Of a stretch of DNA of 29,479 nucleotides, positions 24,838 through 29,479 are shown in pieces. Below the pieces are notes generated by a model. That model was given only the letters and a program-made list of their open reading frames with translations, did no database searches and had not been told where the DNA came from. Position numbers and translations under genes: made by a program. Numbering within the stretch: the first letter of the stretch is position 1; each line of letters begins with the position of its first letter. The stretch lies in IMG/VR virus record IMGVR_UViG_3300003322_000121, positions 1 through 29,479 of that record; one strand, 5' to 3'. The stretch is from a virus.

Positions 24838-24907
24838 TGAAGCCCCAGATGAACGCCCCGACGATGAGCACGACGGCCTTCAAGATCACCCAGTCGATGT
24901 AATCCAT
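24764..24907 (-). CDS. 47-residue antisense single-pass membrane protein
   Basis: The minus strand carries an ORF from 24907 to 24764. MDYIDWVILKAVVLIVGAFI begins a single transmembrane segment (about residues 6-26), followed by IKEFLPPREPAPDEEGP and an acidic end. Nearly all hydrophobic codons end in G or C, as in coding sequence here. Its ATG is preceded on the same strand by GAGGAGGT with five bases of spacing, the best Shine-Dalgarno in the window. It fills the 68-base gap between the last ejection gene and the tailspike and overlaps the ejection gene's end. In P22 this place holds immI with superinfection-exclusion genes, so exclusion or signalling is possible but unproven. Confidence 0.6.
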   Translation of the reverse strand: MDYIDWVILKAVVLIVGAFIWGFIKEFLPPREPAPDEEGPAWSLEED

Positions 24908-27188
24908 GGCCTACCTCCTCGAAAACATCCCCGTCCGCCATCTCGACAACAACGGCAACCCGATCTCCGGCGTTCGTCTGTACACCTACGCGGCCGGCAC
25001 GACGACCAATCTTGCCACATACACCGACGCCACCGGCGCAACTGTGCTGCCGAATCCGATCGTCGCGGACTCACAGGGCTACTTCCCGCAGATCTGGGGC
25101 GGATCGGCGGCCTACAAGTTCGTGGCCAAGAAGCAGGACGGCACGATCGTATGGCAGCGCGACAACGTTCGCGCGGCAATCGCCGACATGCTGGGAGAGC
25201 TCGCGTCCACATCCGTCGGGAAGGGGGCTGCGCTCGTCGGGTTCAGGCTCAACACGGTTTCCGGCGCCCTGCGCAACCTGAACGACCGCCAACTTGAGAA
25301 TCTCTCAATACTCGACTTCGCAGGCGCAGATCCGACCGGACAGAATGACATCTCTGCCGCGCTTCAGGCTGCGATAGATCGTGCCGCAAGCCTGTCGTCA
25401 AGTTTGTTCCAGACGCCTGGGATTGGCATCTATTTCCCGATCCTCCAATCCACGGCTACGGACGGCTATAGCGGGACGTACTACATCAACGCAAACGTGA
25501 CGGTTCCGTCGACGCTTGACGGACTTGGCCTGTACGGACACCCCGGTAAAGGTCCGCGCCTGGTGTTCGGGCCGAGCGGCAAGATCACCGTCGGCGGCGT
25601 AGATGCGGCAGATCCGACACATCGGTTCGTCATGGCGCATCTGATGTGCGTTGCACAAGACGACACCAGAACCGACACGAAGTGTCTTGAACTGCAGACC
25701 TGCAGCGCCGTTCAAATCTACGGCTGCATATTCAGTGGGTTCAATATCGCGATCGACGCCTATCGCGTCACGCGATCGGTGATCAGGGATAACCACTTCT
25801 ATAACTCCGCGCGCACGACGAACGCCGCCACTGCCGCCATTCGACTTGGCGGGACATCTGCCGGGCGCTGCGCTGGCGTTCATATCGTGCATAACGAGTT
25901 CATCGGCAACGCCGCTGAGCCGAGCATGGTCGCGGCGCAGGTGTTGGTGAATGCGGTAGATGGCTTGTACCTCGATACGAACCACTACACCCAGCAAGTC
26001 GACGCTTTGCGGGTCGAGCCGTTGGGAACGTCGGTCGCGAACTTCATCAGCGACATCAAGGCGGACAACGAGTACTACGACAACCCGGCCACTGATGGGC
26101 GCAACGTAGCCATTACTGGGACGGTGGCCGCGGGCGGCACGTACCAGAATATCGAGTTCACTGGATGCCTTTTCCGCGGCGCGCTCTCGGCGAAGAACTG
26201 CATTCGTGTGGACATCGCGGATGCCGGCGGCTTCAGCTCTGGCGGCAAGCGGGTAGAAAACATCCGCATCAACGGCGGAACGCTCAGGCAGGCGAATGAC
26301 ACTGCGCTTCTCGCGCTTGGGAACTCTGCTGGAAAGCTGGAGGTGTACGGCCTCTCGGTGCAGGGCGCCATTCTCGAGCGGAACAACTCTGCCGGTACGG
26401 CTGCAGCCTCATGCGCTTCAGTGCAAGTCGAGGGCTTCACTTGGCTCGGGAACACCGTGCTACCGGACACGGTTGCATCGACAAACCTTGTCTCCGTCAA
26501 CCTCTCGCTTGCGGAGTCCGGTAAACCATCATTCACCTACGGACGCAATGACTACTCCAAAGCGAACAACACAGGCGATGCTTACAACCTGACCTCAACC
26601 GTCGGGGCGCAGGTATCAGGCGGTGGCGACATCTTCCCTGGCGCCGGGTTGGACATCGATCAGGTTTACAAGACATCGACGACCGGGAAAAGCCCGAAGA
26701 TCATCTGGCAGATGTTCATCTCTGGAGACGGGCAGCTAGGCCAAGTGAAAGCACTCACGCAGGGCTGCAGCACTTCGGGCACCGCTGGTTCCGTGCGCGC
26801 GATCTATGAGAACCGCGCGGGCTTCTACCGTGAATCTGCCGGCAATCTGGCGCTCACTGGAGCTTCTGAAATATTCGCGCACTCCGTCATCACCGGCCAC
26901 AGCACGCCGGTGACGTTGACACGTCTTACAGGCCCCGCCTGGGCGGCCACCACTGCGCTGACCGCGGGCGATCGCGTCGTTTCGGGTGGCCGCATGTATC
27001 TCGCCATGACGAACGGCACCACGGGCGGATCGGATCCCACACACACCGCTGGCGTCGTAACGAATGGGTCTGTTGATCTTGGGTACGTCGCGGACGAGGC
27101 TCCGAATACGGTTGCCATCGTCGTTTGTGGTCAAGGGTCGACGGACATGAGCTGGTCTTCATGGGTTCAAGCCATAGTCACGCCATGA
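24906..27188 (+). CDS. Tailspike 2, beta-helix, P22-type head-binding N-terminus
   Basis: A 760-residue protein. Residues about 8-95 (IPVRHLDNNGNPISGVRLYT, AAGTTTNLATYTDATG, GYFPQIWGGSAAYKFVAKKQ) form a head-binding domain like those of podoviral tailspikes. Residues about 130-560 show beta-helix repeats (IYGCIFSGFNIAIDAYRVTR, VIRDNHFYN, VHIVHNEFIGN, VENIRINGGTL). The C-terminal 90 residues (WAATTALTAGDRVVSGGRMY, LAMTNGTTGGSD) look like a separate carbohydrate-binding module, ending WVQAIVTP. No clear Shine-Dalgarno precedes the ATG at 24906. The trailing bases after its stop carry a remnant of another spike's last codons. Confidence 0.8.
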   Translation: MAYLLENIPVRHLDNNGNPISGVRLYTYAAGTTTNLATYTDATGATVLPNPIVADSQGYFPQIWGGSAAYKFVAKKQDGTIVWQRDNVRAAIADMLGELASTSVGKGAALVGFRLNTVSGALRNLNDRQLENLSILDFAGADPTGQNDISAALQAAIDRAASLSSSLFQTPGIGIYFPILQSTATDGYSGTYYINANVTVPSTLDGLGLYGHPGKGPRLVFGPSGKITVGGVDAADPTHRFVMAHLMCVAQDDTRTDTKCLELQTCSAVQIYGCIFSGFNIAIDAYRVTRSVIRDNHFYNSARTTNAATAAIRLGGTSAGRCAGVHIVHNEFIGNAAEPSMVAAQVLVNAVDGLYLDTNHYTQQVDALRVEPLGTSVANFISDIKADNEYYDNPATDGRNVAITGTVAAGGTYQNIEFTGCLFRGALSAKNCIRVDIADAGGFSSGGKRVENIRINGGTLRQANDTALLALGNSAGKLEVYGLSVQGAILERNNSAGTAAASCASVQVEGFTWLGNTVLPDTVASTNLVSVNLSLAESGKPSFTYGRNDYSKANNTGDAYNLTSTVGAQVSGGGDIFPGAGLDIDQVYKTSTTGKSPKIIWQMFISGDGQLGQVKALTQGCSTSGTAGSVRAIYENRAGFYRESAGNLALTGASEIFAHSVITGHSTPVTLTRLTGPAWAATTALTAGDRVVSGGRMYLAMTNGTTGGSDPTHTAGVVTNGSVDLGYVADEAPNTVAIVVCGQGSTDMSWSSWVQAIVTP

Positions 27189-27216
27189 ACAGGTGCGCTT
27201 TCACTCAGGACAGATG
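27189..27216 (+). repeat. Vestigial C-terminal codons of a tailspike (near copy of 12698-12725)
   Basis: 28 bases immediately after the tailspike 2 stop match 12698-12725, near the 3' end of tailspike 1, at 25 positions. In the frame of the copy both read QVRFHSGQM, and all three mismatches are third-codon synonymous (TTC/TTT, TCC/TCA, GGG/GGA). The segment is out of frame with the current tailspike 2. It therefore looks like the end of an earlier tail protein left behind after replacement of the coding sequence upstream. Confidence 0.85.
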
Positions 27217-27219
27217 GTG

Positions 27220-27429
27220 ATGGAAGAACGACACGAGACGCTCGTAGCAGTCACAAAGGGCGCCTCGGTGTGGGCCGCCGTAGGGATCACGTCATGGAGC
27301 GAAGCCGCAGCGGCGGCTGCTTTCTGCTACACGGTGATCCTGATCTGCGAATGGGTATGGAAGCGGCTCCTCCGGCCGATGCTTGAGCGGCGCGGGGTCA
27401 TCGCGCCGAAGGCGAAAGCCGAGGAGTAG
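27220..27429 (+). CDS. Holin-like small membrane protein
   Basis: A 69-residue protein from ATG 27220, with AGGA nine bases upstream; GTG 27193 and ATG 27214 in the same frame would add the remnant codons of the old tail protein. N-terminal EERHETLVAVTKGASVWAA, then one clear hydrophobic segment about residues 27-46 (SEAAAAAAFCYTVILICEWV), and a basic C-terminal tail (KRLLRPMLERRGVIAPKAKA). One or two membrane passes with a charged tail and position before the endolysin fit a class II holin or antiholin. The homologous family could not be confirmed. Confidence 0.6.
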   Translation: MEERHETLVAVTKGASVWAAVGITSWSEAAAAAAFCYTVILICEWVWKRLLRPMLERRGVIAPKAKAEE

Positions 27430-27432
27430 CCG

Positions 27433-27657
27433 ATGGATCGCCGCCGAGTGCCGAAGTCCCATGCGCTGCTGGTGGACGAGATCAACGCGCTCGACCAGCC
27501 AGACAAGATGCTGCTGTCCCTTCGCTTCGAACACAGCATTCTTGACCTCGACATCCTGGCCCGGATGCTGACGCTCGCCGGCTACCCGATGACCGAAGCG
27601 CAGGCCGAGCGGCAACTGAACAGCGCGCTGGCGCAGGTGATGGGAGAGCTCCGGTGA
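27433..27657 (+). CDS. Small conserved protein between holin and endolysin
   Basis: A 74-residue protein with GAGGAG six bases upstream of ATG 27433. It is helical and soluble: KSHALLVDEINALDQPDKM, LLSLRFEHSILDLDILARML, TEAQAERQLNSALAQVMGEL. The middle resembles, at low level, the helix-turn-helix of sigma-factor region 4 (LRF then a short helix then a second helix), but the spacing is not convincing. Its stop overlaps the endolysin GTG start. The function is unknown. Confidence 0.6.
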   Translation: MDRRRVPKSHALLVDEINALDQPDKMLLSLRFEHSILDLDILARMLTLAGYPMTEAQAERQLNSALAQVMGELR

Positions 27658-28094
27658 ACCTAAGTCCGCACTTCACGCTTGACGAGATGCTCGTCACCAC
27701 GCACAGGGAGATCGACAACAGCCATCCTCCTGCCGAGGTGGTCGAGGCGCTGAAGCGCACGGCGCGCGGCCTTGAGACGGTGCGAGCTCGCCTCGGCGGG
27801 ATGCCGATCATCATCACCTCTGGATGGCGGTGCCCTGAGCTCAACGCAGCCGTTGGCGGGCAGAAGACGAGCCAGCACCTGATCGGCGAGGCCGTGGACT
27901 TCCTCTGTCCACGCTTCGGCCGCCCGCTGGACATCGCCTACGCGATCCGCGACACGGCCGAGATCGACTTCGACCAGGTAATCGCCGAGTTCACCAGCCG
28001 CGACAACGGCGGATGGGTCCACATCAGCTTCAGCCGCCACCCGCGCCGACAGGCTTTCCGCATCGAGCGGGCCGGCGCCATGCCCCTGCATTGA
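27654..28094 (+). CDS. Endolysin, M15-type D-Ala-D-Ala peptidase
   Basis: A 146-residue protein, GTG 27654 overlapping the previous stop (GTGA). It has the M15A zinc-peptidase signature: TSGWRCPELNAAVGGQKTS, then SQHLIGEAVDF with zinc ligands H75 and D82, and WVHISF with H123. The N-terminal LSPHFTLDEML segment is the usual start of M15-type phage endolysins. It would cleave peptidoglycan stem peptides after holin action. No signal peptide or wall-binding domain is present, so it should depend on a holin. The length is normal for a Gram-negative phage endolysin. Confidence 0.9.
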   Translation: MNLSPHFTLDEMLVTTHREIDNSHPPAEVVEALKRTARGLETVRARLGGMPIIITSGWRCPELNAAVGGQKTSQHLIGEAVDFLCPRFGRPLDIAYAIRDTAEIDFDQVIAEFTSRDNGGWVHISFSRHPRRQAFRIERAGAMPLH

Positions 28095-28096
28095 CC

Positions 28097-28306
28097 ATGA
28101 AGCTGATCCCCGAATGGCGCCGCGCCTGGCGCATGTTCAGCGTGCAGATGATGGCCGCCGCAGCCGCTTTCCCAGCGCTGTGGGCGAGCCTGCCTGACGA
28201 GGCGAAGGCGGCGTTGCCGCACGGCGTGCAGGTCTGGATCCCCACCGTGCTGCTGGTGTGCGGGATCGTGGGGCGGCTGGTCAAGCAGCCGAAGGTGAGC
28301 GGGTGA
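28097..28306 (+). CDS. Second holin-like two-TM protein
   Basis: A 69-residue protein starting two bases after the endolysin stop. After KLIPEWRRAWRMFSVQM, a hydrophobic segment lies at about 15-31 (MMAAAAAFPALWASL), then a turn with DEAKAALPHGV and a second segment about 46-61 (VWIPTVLLVCGIVGRLV), with a basic end. I recall this MKLIPxWRxAWRxFS-type protein in lysis regions of many proteobacterial phages, annotated as holin or lysis protein. No Rz/Rz1-like spanin was found in the window. It could be the true holin, with the 27220 product as its partner. Confidence 0.65.
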   Translation: MKLIPEWRRAWRMFSVQMMAAAAAFPALWASLPDEAKAALPHGVQVWIPTVLLVCGIVGRLVKQPKVSG

Positions 28307-28317
28307 TGGCGGCCGGC

Positions 28318-28334
28318 GCCGGCATTTCACCGGC
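28318..28334 (+). terminator. Possible weak terminator hairpin after the lysis genes
   Basis: GCCGG, a seven-base loop and CCGGC form a short GC-rich hairpin 12 bases after the last rightward stop. There is no U-rich tract, so Rho-independent termination is doubtful. Confidence 0.3.
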
Positions 28335-28440
28335 TCGGGGACCAACCGCGCTCCCTATGCGGCCCGTAGGGTGAGGGCGCCTCGCGGCAGCCGGTGTTCG
28401 CGGGAATGAGTGCCCGCAGGACGTTACGCCGCCACGTGTC

Positions 28441-28452
28441 CGCTACGTAGCG
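28441..28452. promoter_or_regulatory. 12-bp perfect palindrome
   Basis: CGCTACGTAGCG is identical to its reverse complement, with no loop. Perfect palindromes of this length can be operator half-site pairs for dimeric regulators or a methylation/restriction target. No second copy was noticed nearby. Confidence 0.4.
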
Positions 28453-28512
28453 ATTGCGGCGCTTGACGCCGGCCCATACCTCAGCTTCTGGCCCTCACGA
28501 CTGCTCCCATCC

Positions 28513-28528
28513 GGCTTCGTCAGAAGCC
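28513..28528. terminator. Perfect 6-bp stem-loop (GGCTTC-gtca-GAAGCC)
   Basis: A tight tetraloop hairpin. Only two thymines follow it on the + strand, so terminator activity is uncertain. It could also form on the minus strand. Confidence 0.35.
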
Positions 28529-28573
28529 TTGCGGCAGAGCTTCCGGCTCACGCGGCGGGAGCATGCGTGAGGA

Positions 28574-28590
28574 GGCCGCTTACGGCGGCC
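28574..28590. terminator. GC-rich stem-loop (GGCCGC-ttacg-GCGGCC)
   Basis: A perfect 6-bp GC stem with a five-base loop, followed on the + strand by agtcgttt. This is the best terminator candidate of the region, although the T tract is short. Confidence 0.4.
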
Positions 28591-28685
28591 AGTCGTTTGG
28601 TATGGATCGGTCAACCTACCCCAAGCCCCGTCTTGGCGGGACGCGCAATTGTCGCTGTTCCTCGGCCACGAAGAAAGACCCGCCC

Positions 28686-28741
28686 GCCGGCCCCCGCTGG
28701 GCGCCCGGGAGGAAGTGGGCGCCGGGAGGTTTGGGGCCGGC
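28686..28741. repeat. Nested inverted repeat
   Basis: The outer arms GCCGGCCCC (28686-28694) and GGGGCCGGC (28733-28741) are perfectly complementary. Inside, GGCGCCC (28700-28706) pairs with GGGCGCC (28717-28723) across a ten-base loop. RNA from either strand could fold into a long two-tier hairpin just downstream of the minus-strand genes' 3' end. Confidence 0.6.
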
Positions 28742-28795
28742 ACCGCTAGCGCGGCAGCATGGGCGGCAAGGCGGGCAGGATAGCCGGGCAGGGCG

Positions 28796-29101
28796 CTATG
28801 CTGTGCCGACGCTGTGTGACGTAGTGCGGCTCACCGCTGCTTCAAGCAGGTCGTCACGAGTTTCAGGATCGCCCGGCAGCCAGTGCGCGCCATCATCGCC
28901 TGTGGACTGCGACGCAAAGCACTGCAGGCAGAAGGCGCCGAGACCTGACTCAACCCATGTCGTCATCGTCTCGTTGTTGAACGCATGCACGAGCCGCGAG
29001 CAGGCGACGCAATGCACGTTGGTTCGCGCCAGCGGGTGATCGTCTGGCAAGCAATCGGTGATGTGGCTATGGATCAGCGGCTCGTGTGGATCGGTGTTCA
29101 T
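28796..29101 (-). CDS. Minus-strand Cys4 (zinc-ribbon-like) hypothetical protein
   Basis: A 101-residue protein read leftward from ATG 29101 (MNTDPHEPLIHSHITDCLPD). A CVAC pair at residues 31-34 and a CLQC pair at 58-61 suggest a structural zinc site, with WVESGLGAFCLQC between. The C-terminus is acidic and Thr/Ser-rich. The start overlaps the stop of the upstream minus-strand gene (ATGA), so they form a coupled pair. I do not recognise a function. Composition of the longer frame upstream of this ATG is shadow-like and was not used. Confidence 0.65.
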   Translation of the reverse strand: MNTDPHEPLIHSHITDCLPDDHPLARTNVHCVACSRLVHAFNNETMTTWVESGLGAFCLQCFASQSTGDDGAHWLPGDPETRDDLLEAAVSRTTSHSVGTA

Positions 29102-29322
29102 GACGGCTTCTTGCGATCGACCTCGCGCCAGTTGCTCGGGTTGTGCTGCGTGACCTCCTCCGCGCTCTCCGGAAGGTCGCGCCATTCGATCGTGTCGAGC
29201 AGCGGCTGCGCCTGATCGCCGTAGCGCTCGCGGGCGGTCTGCTCGCTCATGCGGTAGCGGGTGGGGCGCAGCTTCCCCGCGTCGTCGGGGATGAGCCAGC
29301 GGTAGAAGGCGGTGGGCTTCAT
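29098..29322 (-). CDS. Minus-strand small conserved phage protein (MKPTxFYRWLIPDD type)
   Basis: A 74-residue protein from ATG 29322. A GTG farther out (29355) would add eleven residues with no support. The N-terminus MKPTAFYRWLIPDDAGKLRP and the block RYRMSEQTARERYGDQAQPL match a small hypothetical family I recall from proteobacterial (notably Comamonadaceae-like) phages and prophages. No catalytic motif is visible. It is the first gene of a leftward pair that reads away from the attachment site. No clear Shine-Dalgarno precedes ATG 29322 on the minus strand, so it could be leaderless or weakly translated. Confidence 0.6.
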   Translation of the reverse strand: MKPTAFYRWLIPDDAGKLRPTRYRMSEQTARERYGDQAQPLLDTIEWRDLPESAEEVTQHNPSNWREVDRKKPS

Positions 29323-29454
29323 GGGGTGGAGTGTGCCGAACCCGCGCCACCCCACGCCGGGATGTGCCGTAGGCGTGCCAAGATCATGCCGATTTCGGGC
29401 GTTTTCGCTTCGCTAAGTCGTTGATTTGTAAGACCTGCGCGGTGCGGGAACGTT

Positions 29455-29479
29455 TTGTGATTCTGGTTGTCGTGGGTTC
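29455..29479 (+). other. Partial tRNA-His (3' part), probable attachment-site core
   Basis: The last 25 bases align part by part with the 3' half of bacterial tRNA-His: anticodon loop TTGTGAT with GTG anticodon (29455-29461), stem strand TCTGG, variable loop TTGTC, T-stem GTGGG and the start of the TTC loop. The bases before 29455 (ACGTT) do not pair with TCTGG, so the 5' half is absent and this is not an intact gene. Such 3' tRNA fragments are typical att cores of tRNA-integrating phages. The fragment continues past the window edge. Confidence 0.8.

Larger units (their letters stand above)
28307..28795. other. Gene-free stretch with several inverted repeats
   Basis: No convincing protein-coding frame is visible on either strand. 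The open frames have shadow-like composition, Arg/Pro/Ser-rich. The region holds a GC palindrome at 28312-28323, hairpins at 28318-28334, 28400-28417, 28513-28528 and 28574-28590, a 12-bp perfect palindrome at 28441-28452 and a long nested inverted repeat at 28686-28741. It separates the rightward lysis genes from the leftward minus-strand genes, so terminators and regulatory RNA are the most likely content. Confidence 0.6.

Noticed and set aside
24837-24902. 21-codon + strand ORF after the last ejection gene
   Set aside because: The start overlaps the previous stop, but the peptide is Thr/Met-rich with no feature, and the same bases encode a far more protein-like sequence on the minus strand.
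28563-29039. + strand 158-codon frame at the right end
   Set aside because: It runs antisense to the Cys4 minus-strand gene and through the inverted repeats. It is Arg/Pro/Ser-rich and has no domain.
29401-29479. Complete tRNA gene at the window end
   Set aside because: Only the part from the anticodon loop onward matches tRNA-His. The 5' half is missing, and the bases before 29455 do not pair with the anticodon-stem strand.
1-29479. CRISPR array or insertion sequence
   Set aside because: No regularly spaced direct repeats with unique spacers, and no transposase frame or terminal inverted-repeat pair around a gene was seen.

Overview
The window is GC-rich and almost entirely phage: a temperate, P22-like short-tailed (podovirus-type) genome or prophage of a Gram-negative proteobacterium. 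The P22-type assignment rests on recognisable protein families: a P22-like portal, a gp4/SU10-type head-to-tail adaptor, a gp10-like tail hub, a run of three ejection-protein-like genes, and two beta-helix tailspikes. No tail tube, sheath or tape-measure gene is seen. The Gram-negative host is inferred from the M15 endolysin and from a tRNA-His fragment of proteobacterial type at the right edge. A beta- or gammaproteobacterial host is likely, but the species cannot be fixed from sequence alone.

Layout. Positions 1-2988 hold the end of an early/replication module: a partial gene, a replication-initiator-like protein with a GT/GA repeat linker, its usual partner, a winged-helix protein, a LuxR-type HTH protein, a RusA-like resolvase and a small zinc-ribbon protein. 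Positions 2999-10887 hold packaging and head genes: small and large terminase, a HeH-like protein, portal, a small protein, scaffold, SU10/DUF5309-type capsid protein, decoration-like protein, spike-base-like protein, a small conserved protein and the adaptor. Positions 10884-18398 form an unusually large cassette of five adhesin or enzyme-like genes: beta-helix tailspike, repeat fibre, GH5-like barrel, LamG-like fibre and PhoD-like phosphatase. Positions 18395-24837 hold the gp10-like hub, a small protein, a 2-oxoglutarate hydroxylase-like protein, a GNAT and three ejection proteins. Positions 24906-28306 hold a second tailspike and the lysis genes. From 28307 to about 28795 I see no gene, only inverted repeats. 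Two small genes on the minus strand follow, then a 3' tRNA-His fragment that looks like an attachment-site core. No integrase or repressor lies in the window.

The + strand genes are tightly packed. Most start inside the preceding stop codon (ATGA or GTGA), so translational coupling is probably the main control from the replication module to the ejection proteins.

The most interesting points are: a hairpin before the capsid gene that would fold an AAGGAG site next to the GTG start; a 47-codon membrane-protein gene antisense to the last ejection gene with a near-perfect Shine-Dalgarno, at the place where P22 carries immI; a synonymous-only copy of the first tailspike's C-terminal codons stranded after the second tailspike; a virion-module PhoD-like phosphatase; a GH5-like protein with an apparently lost nucleophile; an S74-type self-cleavage motif on an ejection protein; and the tRNA-His att core.
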